This document shows, piece by piece, positions 1 through 8,352 of a stretch of DNA of 35,781 nucleotides. The position numbers and the translations under genes were made by a program. This DNA comes from an uncultured Steroidobacter sp. (GTDB taxonomy: Bacteria; Pseudomonadota; Gammaproteobacteria; Steroidobacterales; Steroidobacteraceae). The stretch is taken from contig CALMII010000047.1 of NCBI GenBank assembly GCA_937864115.1, positions 1 to 35,781 of the forward strand, given 5' to 3'. The notes under the pieces were generated by a model. The model was given only the letters and a program-made list of their open reading frames with translations. It did no database searches and was not told the origin of the DNA. The stretch's first letter is position 1. The number at the start of each line of letters is the position of its first letter.

Positions 1-78
1 GCCCTCGGGCTCGGCACCGGCGCGGGTTCGTTCGGGCAATTCCTGTTCGCGCCGTTCGGCGTTGCGATGATCGACAGC
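1..78 (+). pseudogene. Fragment of an MFS transporter gene (cut at both ends)
   Basis: Reading frame 1 from the first base gives a glycine-rich membrane segment with the core GTGAGSFGQFLFAP, which resembles a transmembrane helix of MFS carriers of the oxalate/formate antiporter group. The resemblance stops near base 75-80, after the residues GVAMIDS; what follows in this frame looks like the reverse complement of another gene. The gene continues to the left of the window, so only its broken right end is seen here. Identification rests on about 26 residues and is therefore tentative. Confidence 0.5.
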
Positions 79-896
79 AGAGTCGATTCGAGCTTTCTTG
101 CCACAGCATCCGGAGTTCCGGCACGGATGCCGAAGCCGGTCCAGGGCTGGACGGTGAACTTCGGGAAGCCGGACTCGACGAGTGTCGGAACGCTGGGCAG
201 TTCCGGATGCCGCTTGACGCCGGCGATTGCGACCGCATGCAACTTGCCGCTCTTGATAAACGGCATCGCTGCACCCAATTCAACCAGTGCTGTCTCGATG
301 TGGCCGCCTATGACATCACTGATAACGGCGGTCGCCGACTTGTACGAGACGATGTTGAATTCGACGTTGGCTAGCCGCTCCAGATCGATGAGGCCCAGTT
401 GGTACGAGGTACCATAGTTTCCGACACTCACGCTGCGGGGTTTGGTTCGGGCCGCGCTGAACAGAGCCTCAGGCGTGGTATATGGCAACCCTGGCACCGT
501 CACGAGCGCAGCCTCGTAGCGGCTGAAGGTGACGAGCGGCTGGATGTCCCGAGTGGGCACATAGTTGATTTTGGTGTTGATCAGTGGCAGCATCACGGTG
601 GATGCGCCAGAAATCAGCAACATGGACTTTCCGTCTGACGGCGCACTCAGCAGCGACTGAACGCCGATCCACGTGTCAGCGCCCGGCCGGTTCTCAACGA
701 TCACGGGCTGACCGAGGGCCTCGCTGAGTTTTGGCGCGAAGAAGCGGGCAAAGTTGTCGCCGCCGCTGCCCGGGCCGACGGGTACGATGATGGTGAACAC
801 GCCTGTAGGGTTGGCCGATACCGTGGGCGTACCGACGGCCAGCGCGACGATCGCTAGAGCAAGTTTGAGGGCATTTGTGCGAAGTAGCTTGAACAT
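1..896 (-). CDS. Bug/TctC-family periplasmic solute receptor, 3' end replaced
   Basis: Translated from ATG at 896 on the minus strand, the protein begins with a signal peptide (basic FKLLR, a hydrophobic stretch, then a likely cleavage after VSA) and then the Bug hallmarks: IIVPVGPGSGGDNFAR near the N-terminus, GQPVIVENRPGAD, and a late segment with LPTVPTLVESGFP character. These receptors bind carboxylates for tripartite tricarboxylate transporters or sensing. An AAGGAG ribosome site lies just before the start, 19 bp after the CoA-transferase gene, so the two are probably one transcript. The family resemblance ends near base 80, in the last helix; the frame stays open to base 1 but there overlaps the MFS fragment on the other strand. 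The gene thus appears to have lost its last 40 or so residues and may not be functional. Confidence 0.8.
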   Translation of the reverse strand, partial: MFKLLRTNALKLALAIVALAVGTPTVSANPTGVFTIIVPVGPGSGGDNFARFFAPKLSEALGQPVIVENRPGADTWIGVQSLLSAPSDGKSMLLISGASTVMLPLINTKINYVPTRDIQPLVTFSRYEAALVTVPGLPYTTPEALFSAARTKPRSVSVGNYGTSYQLGLIDLERLANVEFNIVSYKSATAVISDVIGGHIETALVELGAAMPFIKSGKLHAVAIAGVKRHPELPSVPTLVESGFPKFTVQPWTGFGIRAGTPDAVARKLESTLLSIIATPNGANRNCPNEPAPVPSPR

Positions 897-915
897 GGTG
901 GGGTCGTCTCCTTGT

Positions 916-2154
916 TTACTTGATGAGGTTTCTGTCTTTCAGCCGGGAAATCTCGTCGGCGGCGTAACCGATCTCCGCGAGAACATCAGCGGTGTGCTCG
1001 CCTCGCTCTGGAGCGGGCGCCAGTCGAGTGCTGTTGGCGCTGAAATGCACGGGGTAGCCCGGAAACGCCACCCGGCCCATCGTGGGGTGATCGACGTCTA
1101 CGATGTAGCCGTTCTCGCGCGCATGGGGGTCGCTGATCACTTCGGAGAAACTTTGCACCGGGACGAACAATAGCCCGCGCGCTTGGAACAGATCAAGCCA
1201 CTCGCGACTTGGCCTCGTGAGCATGACCTTGTCGATGGCGGCGATCAGTTCCCTGATGTTGGCCGCGCGCGCTTCCTGGGTGGCAAAGCGTGGATCCGTT
1301 GCGAATGAACGTAGGCCGATGACATCGCAATAGATCGGCCAATACTTATATTCTGGATGGCTCGTACCCATCACCCACTTGCCGTCGCTACACTTATAGC
1401 AATTGCGCATAGGCGGCGTGACGGCCCGGTTCCAGGCGAGCGAGAAGCTCTTGCCCATCACACTTGTGTTGAGGATATTGGCGTACATCATCCAGATTGC
1501 CGAGCCGTAAAGCGAAACGTGAAGTGACTGACCGTAGCCTCGACGCTCGCGCACGTAGAGTGCCGTCAGCATGGCGTGGCTGGCTGCGATCGCGGTGATC
1601 TGGTCCAGGATGATCGCTTGCAGGACGACGGGTTCGTCCGAGCCGGTGATGAACACCATGCCAGAGATCGCTTGCCCCAAAGGGTCGAAGCCCCCGAGAT
1701 CGGCCATTGGTCCCGAGGGACCGTAGCCAGACACCGCGATGTGGATCAACCTGGGGTTGATCCGGGCCAGTGTCTCGTAGTCCACGCCGAGTTTCGGGAT
1801 TGTCGACCGCTTGTAGTTGGTCATAAAGATGTCGGCGGTCTGCACTAGTCGTGCCAGAATCTGCCGGCCTTCGTCGCTGGACAGATCCACGCAGATCCCG
1901 CGCTTGCTCCGGTTCGAAATCTCGTAGAGGATGCTCCAATCCTCCTTGTCGAATCCGTTAAGCATCACGGTACCTAGACGCCGGCCGTGCACACGGACCG
2001 GGTCGCCGTCCAGCGATTCCACCTTGATTACCTCGGCGCCCAGATCCGCCAGGATAGCCGAGCCGCCGGGGCCGGCGTGCCAGATGCCGCACTCCACAAT
2101 GCGCACCCCTTCGAGGGGGCGGGGGCGATCTCCGCTGCTGAGCAAGTTCTTCAC
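916..2154 (-). CDS. Class III (CaiB/BaiF) CoA-transferase
   Basis: A 412-residue protein of normal length for family III CoA-transferases, which move CoA between carboxylic acids through an aspartyl-CoA intermediate. Visible marks are the N-terminal GVRIVECGIWHAGPGGS and ADLGAEVIKVE segments, the INPRLIHIAVSGYGPSGP motif near residues 132-149, and the probable catalytic Asp184 in AIILDQ. It faces the ACAD gene at 2294, and the 140 bp between them carry two copies of the cluster operator, so both are probably controlled by the same FadR-type repressor. The Bug receptor gene follows on the same strand. Donor and acceptor cannot be read from sequence. Confidence 0.9.
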   Translation of the reverse strand: MKNLLSSGDRPRPLEGVRIVECGIWHAGPGGSAILADLGAEVIKVESLDGDPVRVHGRRLGTVMLNGFDKEDWSILYEISNRSKRGICVDLSSDEGRQILARLVQTADIFMTNYKRSTIPKLGVDYETLARINPRLIHIAVSGYGPSGPMADLGGFDPLGQAISGMVFITGSDEPVVLQAIILDQITAIAASHAMLTALYVRERRGYGQSLHVSLYGSAIWMMYANILNTSVMGKSFSLAWNRAVTPPMRNCYKCSDGKWVMGTSHPEYKYWPIYCDVIGLRSFATDPRFATQEARAANIRELIAAIDKVMLTRPSREWLDLFQARGLLFVPVQSFSEVISDPHARENGYIVDVDHPTMGRVAFPGYPVHFSANSTRLAPAPERGEHTADVLAEIGYAADEISRLKDRNLIK

Positions 2155-2177
2155 GCGTGTCTCTACTATAGCTTAAA

Positions 2178-2188
2178 TGGTTGAACCA
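2178..2188. promoter_or_regulatory. Probable FadR-type operator, copy 1
   Basis: A perfect 11-bp palindrome (TGGTTCAACCA on one strand) that matches the TNGTNNNACNA consensus known for FadR-type GntR regulators. It lies 23 bp upstream of the start of the CoA-transferase gene at 2154, with AT-rich flanks and a TATAGT -10-like box between operator and gene on the minus strand. Confidence 0.75.
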
Positions 2189-2260
2189 TAATAGCAAACG
2201 ATGCAAGATCGATCTACACCGTAGTTTCCCCTATTTGCACTCAACGGTTCGTCCATAAAA

Positions 2261-2271
2261 TGGTTCAACCA
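2261..2271. promoter_or_regulatory. Probable FadR-type operator, copy 2
   Basis: An identical copy of the 11-bp palindrome TGGTTCAACCA, flanked by AAA on both sides, 22 bp before the ATG of the ACAD gene at 2294. A CATAAA -10-like box directly precedes it, which would place the operator near the transcription start. Together with copy 1 it gives each arm of this divergent promoter its own site; the centres are 83 bp apart, so looping or joint repression is possible. Confidence 0.75.
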
Positions 2272-2293
2272 AAAAATTGCAAGCAGGCGAAGA

Positions 2294-3439
2294 ATGAATG
2301 AGTCGATGCGTGCCGTCGCCGAGATCTGCGACGCTATAAAGAAGAAGGTTTCCCGAGCCGAGGTGCTGGACAGTGCCAAGAGCCGATCCCGGCCCGAGAG
2401 GCTGTGGCGGATGTGGGCCGACACCGGCTTGCTGGCGATCGGCCTGCCCGAGGAATATGGTGGTGCCGGCGGATCTATGAGCGAAGTCGTGCTGGCGCAC
2501 GATCTTCTGCACTCGGCGGGCCTGTTCCTTCCGCTGACGATTCCGAACTATATGGTGCGCTTCCCTCTTCTGAAGCACGGCACGCTGGAGCAGAAGCGCA
2601 AGTACCTTCCGCCCACGGCTACGGGGGAGTCGTTCTTCGCGTTCGCGATCACCGAGCCGGACTCCGGCACGAACACGTTCAAGATCCGCACCAAGGCCGG
2701 CCGCCTGCCCGGCGGCGACTACGTGCTCAGCGGACAGAAGATCTACATCACCGGCTGGGATGAGGCGGGTCACGCGCTCGTCGTGGCCCGCACGTCGCCG
2801 CGAGACGAGGCCAATCGGACCTCGGGTCTGACGTTGTTCATCGTTGACACAAAGTCCAAGGGCATCAGCACGACCCAGATGGATATCGCCATCTACATGC
2901 CGGAGAAAAACTTCGTTGTCAACTTCGACGATGTTGTCGTGCCGGCAGAGAACATTCTTGGTGTGGAAGGGCGTGGCATCGAGGCGCTCTTTGACTGCCT
3001 GAATCCGGAGCGCCTGATGGCTGGCGGCATGAACATTGGCCTGGCTGAGTTCATTCTCAACAAGGGCGTTGAGTACGCCAAGGTGCGCGCGCCCTTCGAC
3101 GTGCCAATCGGGGTCTATCAGTCGATTTCCCATCCGATGGCGATCGCAAAGACGCGCATCGATACTGCGCGAATGATGCTCTACGCGGCCGCCGCGAAGT
3201 ATGACGCCGGTGAAAAGATCGGTGTCGAAACCAACATGGTCAAGTGGCTGTCATCGGAGGCGCTGAAGGTTTCGGCGGACATCACGGCGAGTGCGCATGG
3301 CGGCATGTTCGCAGACTTGACGACCGACATCATCCCGACCTATCTAATCGCAAAGATGCACGAACTCGGGCCGATTAACAACAACATCATCCTGAGCTTC
3401 ATCGCCCAGCAGGCGCTGGGTCTGCCCAAGTCTTACTGA
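2294..3439 (+). CDS. Acyl-CoA dehydrogenase (paralogue of the ACAD at 33968)
   Basis: A flavoprotein of 381 residues that oxidises an acyl-CoA to the 2-enoyl-CoA and passes electrons to ETF. The ACAD layout is visible: N-terminal helical domain, the FAITEPDSGTNT flavin/substrate loop near residue 117, KIYITGWDEAGHALVVART, and a C-terminal helical domain with the NPERL segment near residue 237 that may hold the catalytic Glu. The usual C-terminal YEGT motif is replaced by GPINNNIIL. It aligns without gaps to the ACAD at 33968-35113, same length, about 82% identical by hand count. The start is fixed by the shared N-terminus MNESMRAVA. A probable operator lies 22 bp upstream. Confidence 0.93.
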   Translation: MNESMRAVAEICDAIKKKVSRAEVLDSAKSRSRPERLWRMWADTGLLAIGLPEEYGGAGGSMSEVVLAHDLLHSAGLFLPLTIPNYMVRFPLLKHGTLEQKRKYLPPTATGESFFAFAITEPDSGTNTFKIRTKAGRLPGGDYVLSGQKIYITGWDEAGHALVVARTSPRDEANRTSGLTLFIVDTKSKGISTTQMDIAIYMPEKNFVVNFDDVVVPAENILGVEGRGIEALFDCLNPERLMAGGMNIGLAEFILNKGVEYAKVRAPFDVPIGVYQSISHPMAIAKTRIDTARMMLYAAAAKYDAGEKIGVETNMVKWLSSEALKVSADITASAHGGMFADLTTDIIPTYLIAKMHELGPINNNIILSFIAQQALGLPKSY

Positions 3440-3478
3440 TTGAGTTTATTTCGACTACACGTTCTGAGGAGACATAAG

Positions 3479-4480
3479 ATGAAGAAGTGCCTTGTACCGG
3501 TCCTGATTGGCGTCGCGGCGACGGCAGCGACCGCACAGTCAAGCGTTACCTTGTTCGGCGTTGTGGACCTGAGCCTGCGCACCGTGAAGAACGGCGACGT
3601 GCGGAACACCGGGATGGCGCCCGACGGTTATCAGACCAGCCGCTTCGGGGTTCGTGGCGTCGAGGATATCGGCGGCGGTTTGAAGACCATCTTCTGGTTC
3701 GAGTCGGCTGTCGCGCCGGATACGGGCAACGCCGGCGCGGGCGGCAAGTTCTGGAATCGGCGCAGTACCGTGGGACTCTCGGGCAAATTCGGGGAGATCC
3801 ACGCCGGCCGAGACTACTCGCCGTCATATTGGAACCTTGGCATCTTCGATGCGTTCGGAAACTTCGGCATCGGCAGTGCCCTGAACATGGTCAGCACGTT
3901 GGGCAGCGGCGCGGCGACGCTCGTGCGCACCGACAGTGGCTTCTCATACTTCACGCCATCAGGATTGGGCGGGTTCTACGGGCATGTGCGCTACGCCTTC
4001 GGAGAGGGCGGCGTGGGAAAATACACCGGCGCTCGCCTGGGCTATAGAAGCGGCAAGCTCGATGCGGCTGTTGGCTATGGGCAGACCGATACGACCGCGG
4101 CCGACAAGTTCAAGGTGGCCAACGCCGGCATCTCGTACGACTTCGGGTTTGTGAAGCCGCTGTTCGTGTACCAACGCGCCGAGTACGGCGCCCGGAAGCA
4201 GGTCATCATGGAAATCGGCGCCGTCGTGCCCGTGGGCCTCGGAGAGTTCCACGTCGCCTATGCGTCTGCGAATGCTTCGGGTGCTGGGACGGATGCGAAC
4301 GATGCGAAGCTGATCGCTCTCAACTACGGCTATTTCCTGTCCAAGCGCACGACGTTGTATAGCAGCGTGGCCCGTATCCGAAATTCCGGCAAGGCAGCCT
4401 TCTCGGTGGGAACCAGGCCGGCTGGGGTCGCCGGGCGCAACTCGACCGGTTTCGACGTCGGCATCCGCCACACCTTCTGA
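3479..4480 (+). CDS. Gram-negative porin (Porin_4 / OmpC-like)
   Basis: A 333-residue outer-membrane channel. It starts MKKCLVPVLIGVAATAATAQ, a clear signal peptide, then SSVTLFGVVDLSL, the usual first strand of burkholderial porins, and ends in VGIRHTF with the terminal Phe that directs barrel assembly. Further marks are SRFGVRGVEDIGGG, the constriction-loop-like GRDYSPSYWN stretch near residue 109, and alternating beta strands throughout. The ATG at 3479 was chosen because it follows a GAGGAG ribosome site and starts the signal peptide. It sits 39 bp behind the ACAD gene and is probably co-transcribed, which suggests uptake of the substrate of the pathway. Confidence 0.92.
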   Translation: MKKCLVPVLIGVAATAATAQSSVTLFGVVDLSLRTVKNGDVRNTGMAPDGYQTSRFGVRGVEDIGGGLKTIFWFESAVAPDTGNAGAGGKFWNRRSTVGLSGKFGEIHAGRDYSPSYWNLGIFDAFGNFGIGSALNMVSTLGSGAATLVRTDSGFSYFTPSGLGGFYGHVRYAFGEGGVGKYTGARLGYRSGKLDAAVGYGQTDTTAADKFKVANAGISYDFGFVKPLFVYQRAEYGARKQVIMEIGAVVPVGLGEFHVAYASANASGAGTDANDAKLIALNYGYFLSKRTTLYSSVARIRNSGKAAFSVGTRPAGVAGRNSTGFDVGIRHTF

Positions 4481-4495
4481 TCAGCAAAGGCTGCC

Positions 4496-5074
4496 ATGGG
4501 TGAATTGCCGACGCCGGCCGACCGAGTGCATGTGCACACCAGGCGGCTTCACTTCGAGTGCTACAGCCGCACGGATGGCTTGTGGGATATCGAGGGAGAA
4601 CTCCGGGACACGAAGGCTTATGCGTTGGACACCTACGATGGCGTGCACTTGGCGCCCGGCGAGGCAATCCATCACATGAAGATTCGGATGACGATCGACG
4701 ACGATCTGCACGTGCGCGGCGTCGAAGTTGTCATGGTCGCTGCGCCTTTCGCACAATGCCAGGGGGCTGTTCCACCGGTGCAGGGCTTGGTGGGCGCCTG
4801 TCTGGGCAAAGGATGGCGCAATGCGATCGAGGAGCAACTCGGCAAGGTCAAGGGTTGTACTCACTTGCGCGAACTGCTCTTCAACATGGCCACGGCGGCC
4901 TACCAGGCGGTGCCGCACTACAACGAATTCGTGCGTGGGGTGATCCCTGTCGATGACGGCAAACCACCAGCACACCTCGGTACCTGCATGTCGTGGGACT
5001 TCAACGGGCCGGCAGTACGGCGGATCGCTCCGCGATTCTTTGGCTACCGGAAGGTCGAAGATCAGGCCAAGTAA
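4496..5074 (+). CDS. DUF2889 family protein
   Basis: A 192-residue protein that fits the DUF2889 family, whose function is not known. Visible features are an N-terminal HTRRLHFECYSRTDGLWDIEGEL segment typical of the family, a beta-rich middle with MKIRMTIDDDLHV, and CTHLRELLFNMATAAYQA, a Cys-His-containing helix. No signal peptide or membrane segment is seen, so it is probably cytoplasmic. It begins 15 bp after the porin and probably ends the 2294-5074 transcript. Members often sit in catabolic clusters for CoA-bound acids, which is the only hint about its role. Confidence 0.8.
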   Translation: MGELPTPADRVHVHTRRLHFECYSRTDGLWDIEGELRDTKAYALDTYDGVHLAPGEAIHHMKIRMTIDDDLHVRGVEVVMVAAPFAQCQGAVPPVQGLVGACLGKGWRNAIEEQLGKVKGCTHLRELLFNMATAAYQAVPHYNEFVRGVIPVDDGKPPAHLGTCMSWDFNGPAVRRIAPRFFGYRKVEDQAK

Positions 5075-5167
5075 CAGGACGGGTCGACCGGGAGCGTGTG
5101 AGTCCAGCCTGTCTGGGCTTCTGCCGGTTCACCGCAACCTGGTCCAGCGGCACCGCGTAGTTGTTAT

Positions 5168-5395
5168 ATGAGGATCATCCTTCTTGTGAGAGGGGTTCTC
5201 GACGCCAACCTCAAATATGCGTGAAGCCTGACGGCTCGAGCATCGACCTCGCCAACGCGAAGATGAGCCTGAACCACCTTTCACGAAATCGCCTTCGAGG
5301 AGGCTGTCTGGTTGAAGGAGAGGGGGCGCGACGGAGGCAATCGCGGTGTTGTGCGGTAGCGTGGTGTGTCACGAAACGCTGTGCACGGTGATGAC
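5168..5395 (+). pseudogene. etfB: Decayed etfB (electron transfer flavoprotein beta subunit), N-terminal part
   Basis: Pieces of the conserved start of EtfB appear one after another but in three reading frames. From ATG 5168: MRIILLVRGVLDANLKYA followed by a stop, matching the first strand of EtfB. A shifted frame from about 5218 reads VKPDGSSIDLANAKMSLN, matching the family's VKSDGTGVDLANVKMSMN. A further shift near 5280 gives HEIAFEEAVWLKERG, and another near 5330 gives ATEAIAVLCGSVVCHETL, matching the next conserved stretch. The order is correct and the rest of the gene (about 170 codons) is missing. EtfB carries electrons from acyl-CoA dehydrogenases, which are abundant here, so this is a lost partner rather than a chance match. 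No intact etfA or etfB is present. Confidence 0.8.
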
Positions 5396-5559
5396 TTGTT
5401 CGTTGCTGCGCCCGAGTTGAGCGCAGCGCTCTGACTGTCATGGCTCTGCGTCGCAAGGGTCTCGGAGTTTGGTTGCAGCACGAGCGGAAGACTGTGTGCA
5501 GTCGGCCGAACGAGTGTGCGCAAGGGCTTATTGCCCTCGGCAGTCGTGGGTTAAAGCGC

Positions 5560-5588
5560 TGGACAACTTTTGATCGGCTTGCTACACT
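5560..5588 (+). promoter_or_regulatory. Candidate sigma-70 promoter of the reductase/dehydratase operon
   Basis: TGGACA at 5560-5565 and TACACT at 5583-5588 are separated by 17 bp, in the only AT-rich stretch upstream of the gene at 5751. Transcription would start near 5595 and leave a leader of about 155 nt in which no known riboswitch was recognised. The 5396-5750 stretch otherwise holds no recognisable gene. No copy of the cluster operator lies here, so this operon may be controlled differently from the rest. Confidence 0.35.
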
Positions 5589-5750
5589 TAATGAATGTTA
5601 TTCAGTTGTTTTCTATCGTGCATCAAGCGGAATTCGTTCTTATGGATGGGTTGTTGATGGTCCATTGAAATGAATCCTGATAGGCGAAATTTTTCTTGTT
5701 GCTGATTTAACATCATTAGCAATTGAAGTCTGCGGAAGTAAGGTGGTGGC

Positions 5751-6911
5751 ATGAGTAAAGAAATCCTGGATACGTTCCGGCGTGTCGCATCCGACCCGAT
5801 GGGTTCGGTCAAGGCGTGGAAGCAGGCGAGTGGCCAGAAGGTTGTCGGCTCCTTTCCAATGAACTTTCCTGGCGAGTTGGTGCACGCTGCGGGTGCGCTG
5901 CCTGTGTTGCTGCAGGAGGCCGACGATCCGATTACCGTGGGCCACGGCGTGATCTACCCGTTCTATTGCGGCTACACGCGCAGCGTTGTGGACCAGGCGA
6001 CCAAGGGCGACTTCGAGATCCTGGACGCGATTATGTTTGGCGACCATTGCGTGCAGCTGCTGGGTGCCGCCGATGCGGTGCGCATCAAGGCGCCGCAGAA
6101 GCCTGTGGTCTTCTATCAGCTCATCTCATCGATGAACGATCCCTGGACGCACGGGCGGGCCCGGGAGAGTTTCGTCGGCCTGAAGGCGGAACTGGAAGAG
6201 CAGTTCGGACAGATCGACGCCAAGGCGTTGCACGCGAGCATCCGCCTGTTCAACCGCAACCGGAAATTGATCCGGCGTCTGTACGACCTGCGTCGCACCG
6301 GGCGCATCTCGATCAGCGCACGCGACATGCAGGCGATCGTCAAGTCAAGCATGGTGATGGACAAGGCTACGCACACCGCGCAGCTCGAGTCGTTGGTGTC
6401 TGCGCTCGAGGCCGCCGGGCCAGTGCCGGATCGGCGTCATGTGCGCGTTCATCTGTCGGGTCACTTCTGCCAGGCACCCAAGCCAGAGATCCTTGATCTG
6501 ATCGAGTCGTGCGGCGCCACCGTCGTCGGCGATGACCTTTTTCACGGCTTCCGCTACATCTCGACAGACGTGCACGAGGAGGGAGATCCGCTCGACGCTT
6601 TGGCGCACTGGTATATGGCGCGCAACACAGGGGTGCCGTGTCCGACGCGCGTACAGAACGACGTCGACTGGGACGGCTTCCTGCTCAAGGCCGTGAGTGA
6701 AGAAAAGGCGCAAGGCATGGTGGTCTTGATGGCCAAGTTCTGCGAACCGCATATGTACTACTACCCGGAGGTCAAGCACGCCTTTGAGCGCCATGGCATT
6801 CCGCACCTGCTCGTCGAAACCGAGCATGAGGGCATCCCGATGGAAGGCCTGAAGACGCGTCTCGAAACCTTCCTCGAAATCGTCCGGCGCCGCGAAGCGG
6901 CGATGGCCTGA
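5751..6911 (+). CDS. 2-hydroxyacyl-CoA dehydratase / benzoyl-CoA reductase family subunit (BcrC-like)
   Basis: A 386-residue member of the HgdB/BcrC family, iron-sulfur subunits of enzymes that dehydrate 2-hydroxyacyl-CoAs or reduce aromatic CoA thioesters by single-electron chemistry. Cys73 (FYCGYTRS), Cys100 (GDHC), Cys240 (SGHFC), Cys254 (IESCGATVVGDD) and Cys331 (AKFCEPHMYYYPE) stand at the positions where the family carries cluster ligands or conserved cysteines, so the subunit looks intact. The C-terminal GIPHLLVETEHEGIPMEGLKTRLE stretch is also typical. AAGG precedes the ATG. The larger partner follows after 34 bp. Whether it acts as a dehydratase or a reductase cannot be decided from sequence alone. 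Confidence 0.85.
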   Translation: MSKEILDTFRRVASDPMGSVKAWKQASGQKVVGSFPMNFPGELVHAAGALPVLLQEADDPITVGHGVIYPFYCGYTRSVVDQATKGDFEILDAIMFGDHCVQLLGAADAVRIKAPQKPVVFYQLISSMNDPWTHGRARESFVGLKAELEEQFGQIDAKALHASIRLFNRNRKLIRRLYDLRRTGRISISARDMQAIVKSSMVMDKATHTAQLESLVSALEAAGPVPDRRHVRVHLSGHFCQAPKPEILDLIESCGATVVGDDLFHGFRYISTDVHEEGDPLDALAHWYMARNTGVPCPTRVQNDVDWDGFLLKAVSEEKAQGMVVLMAKFCEPHMYYYPEVKHAFERHGIPHLLVETEHEGIPMEGLKTRLETFLEIVRRREAAMA

Positions 6912-6945
6912 ACACCCCACTGATCGACGCAAGGAGCAACATTCA

Positions 6946-8352
6946 ATGAACAGTTCCGTCAAGGAGGCTCGCAAGGCCAACAAGCTCTCCTCCACCAAAT
7001 CGGCCGGCCAACTCGTCAACGAATACTGGGAGATGGTTTTCCGCGCCAAGCAGGAGGGCAAGCTCGTGTGCTGGTACGAGGGCTCGGCGATCAACCCGTT
7101 CCTGCAGTGCGCCGACATCGTGTGGGTGCACGGCGAGGCGTACTCCGCGCTTTTGGCGGCGCGCCACCTCGAGGGGCCGGCGCAGGTGGCCGCCGAGGAG
7201 CATGGCTATTTGAAGGAGCTGTGCTCGTACGCACGCACGCATTTGGGTTGCGTGGTGTCCAACCAGCGCCTGAAGAACGACTCGGATTCGGACGTGGTGA
7301 ACTGGGCCGACGACCAGAGCCTGGCCACGCGGCTGCCGGCGCCGGACATGATCATCAGCGCCTACGCCTACTGCAGCACCGGTCAGCAGTGGGACGAGAT
7401 CACCGCGCGCCTGTTCGGCAAGAAGATCCCGATCTTCAACGTGTCGATCCCGCTCATTTGGGGTGGCAAGCCCGACGCCGGCTACCTGCGTGGCAAGGAG
7501 TGGGAAGAAACCTCGCGCTATCTCGAGCGGCAACTCTACGCAATGGTCGAGTTCATCGAGCAGCAGACCAAGAAGAAGTTCGAGTGGGATCGGCTACGCG
7601 AGATGATGGGCTACGTCAAGCGCGCATCGGAGCTGCGCCTCGAGGCGATGGACATATGCGCGACGCGGCCGGCGCCGGCATCGTTCTTCGACTGGATCGT
7701 CAGCATCGCGCCGATCAACAACCTACCGATCGGCCCGCATCTGGTCGACCTGTTTCAGTCGATCAAGGACGAGGTGCAGCAGCGTGTCACGGACGGTGAG
7801 GGTGCGATCCACAACGAACGCTACCGCCTCTACTTCGACGGTATTATGAACTGGAACAAGGTCGGCTGGTTGGCTGAAAAGTTCGCGCGCTACGATGCAA
7901 CGGTGATCTGCGGCCGCTACACCCACCTCGCGTTCTGGCAGGAGCCCGGCCTGATCGATCCGCAGAACCCGGTGCTCGGCATGGCGCAGAACTACCTCGT
8001 GTGCCCGATCAACCTGAGCGCGCCGTTCCTGATCGAGAAGACCGTCGGTTTCTGCCGCAAGTACGAACTAGACGGGATGGTGATCCACTCGTCTCGCACG
8101 TGCCGCGCGTTCACGAATCCGCAGTTTCTGCTGGCAGACGCCGTGACGGAGCAGGTTGGCATCCCCACCACGATGTTCGAGGGTGACGTCACCGACGAGT
8201 CGTTCTACAAAGACGAATTGCTGAACAGCCGGGTCGAAACGATGCTCGAGGCGATCGACGCACGGCGCGTCAGCGGCACGTTGCCCGCGTCGACGGTACG
8301 CATGCCGCTAGTGCAGCGCTCCGTCGAGGCGCCCATCGTGGTGCACCGATGA
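6946..8352 (+). CDS. 2-hydroxyacyl-CoA dehydratase / benzoyl-CoA reductase family subunit (BcrB-like)
   Basis: A 468-residue partner of the preceding subunit. The C-terminal part, with GMVIHSSRTCRAFTNPQ around Cys386, then GIPTTMFEGDVTDESFYKDE, is the counterpart of the BcrB/BzdO region in which a Cys and acidic residues lie by the cluster and CoA site. Other conserved cysteines are Cys93, Cys102, Cys143, Cys322 and Cys370. AAGGAG precedes the ATG. Families of this kind need an ATP-hydrolysing activator (HgdC or BcrA/BcrD) and a low-potential electron donor; neither gene is in the window. The last four bases overlap the next gene (ATGA), so translation is coupled. Confidence 0.85.
   Translation: MNSSVKEARKANKLSSTKSAGQLVNEYWEMVFRAKQEGKLVCWYEGSAINPFLQCADIVWVHGEAYSALLAARHLEGPAQVAAEEHGYLKELCSYARTHLGCVVSNQRLKNDSDSDVVNWADDQSLATRLPAPDMIISAYAYCSTGQQWDEITARLFGKKIPIFNVSIPLIWGGKPDAGYLRGKEWEETSRYLERQLYAMVEFIEQQTKKKFEWDRLREMMGYVKRASELRLEAMDICATRPAPASFFDWIVSIAPINNLPIGPHLVDLFQSIKDEVQQRVTDGEGAIHNERYRLYFDGIMNWNKVGWLAEKFARYDATVICGRYTHLAFWQEPGLIDPQNPVLGMAQNYLVCPINLSAPFLIEKTVGFCRKYELDGMVIHSSRTCRAFTNPQFLLADAVTEQVGIPTTMFEGDVTDESFYKDELLNSRVETMLEAIDARRVSGTLPASTVRMPLVQRSVEAPIVVHR

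Noticed and set aside
67..417. A 116-codon plus-strand frame
   Set aside because: It is opposite the Bug receptor gene; only its first few codons, which extend the MFS fragment, have meaning.
5126..5139. GGTTCACCGCAACC as a seventh operator
   Set aside because: The half-sites are spaced 3 bp further apart than in the six identical copies, it lacks the flanking T and A, and it is not near a promoter.
5751..8352. A complete class I benzoyl-CoA reductase
   Set aside because: Only BcrC-like and BcrB-like subunits are present; the ATP-hydrolysing BcrA and BcrD subunits and the ferredoxin are absent, so a specific name is not justified.
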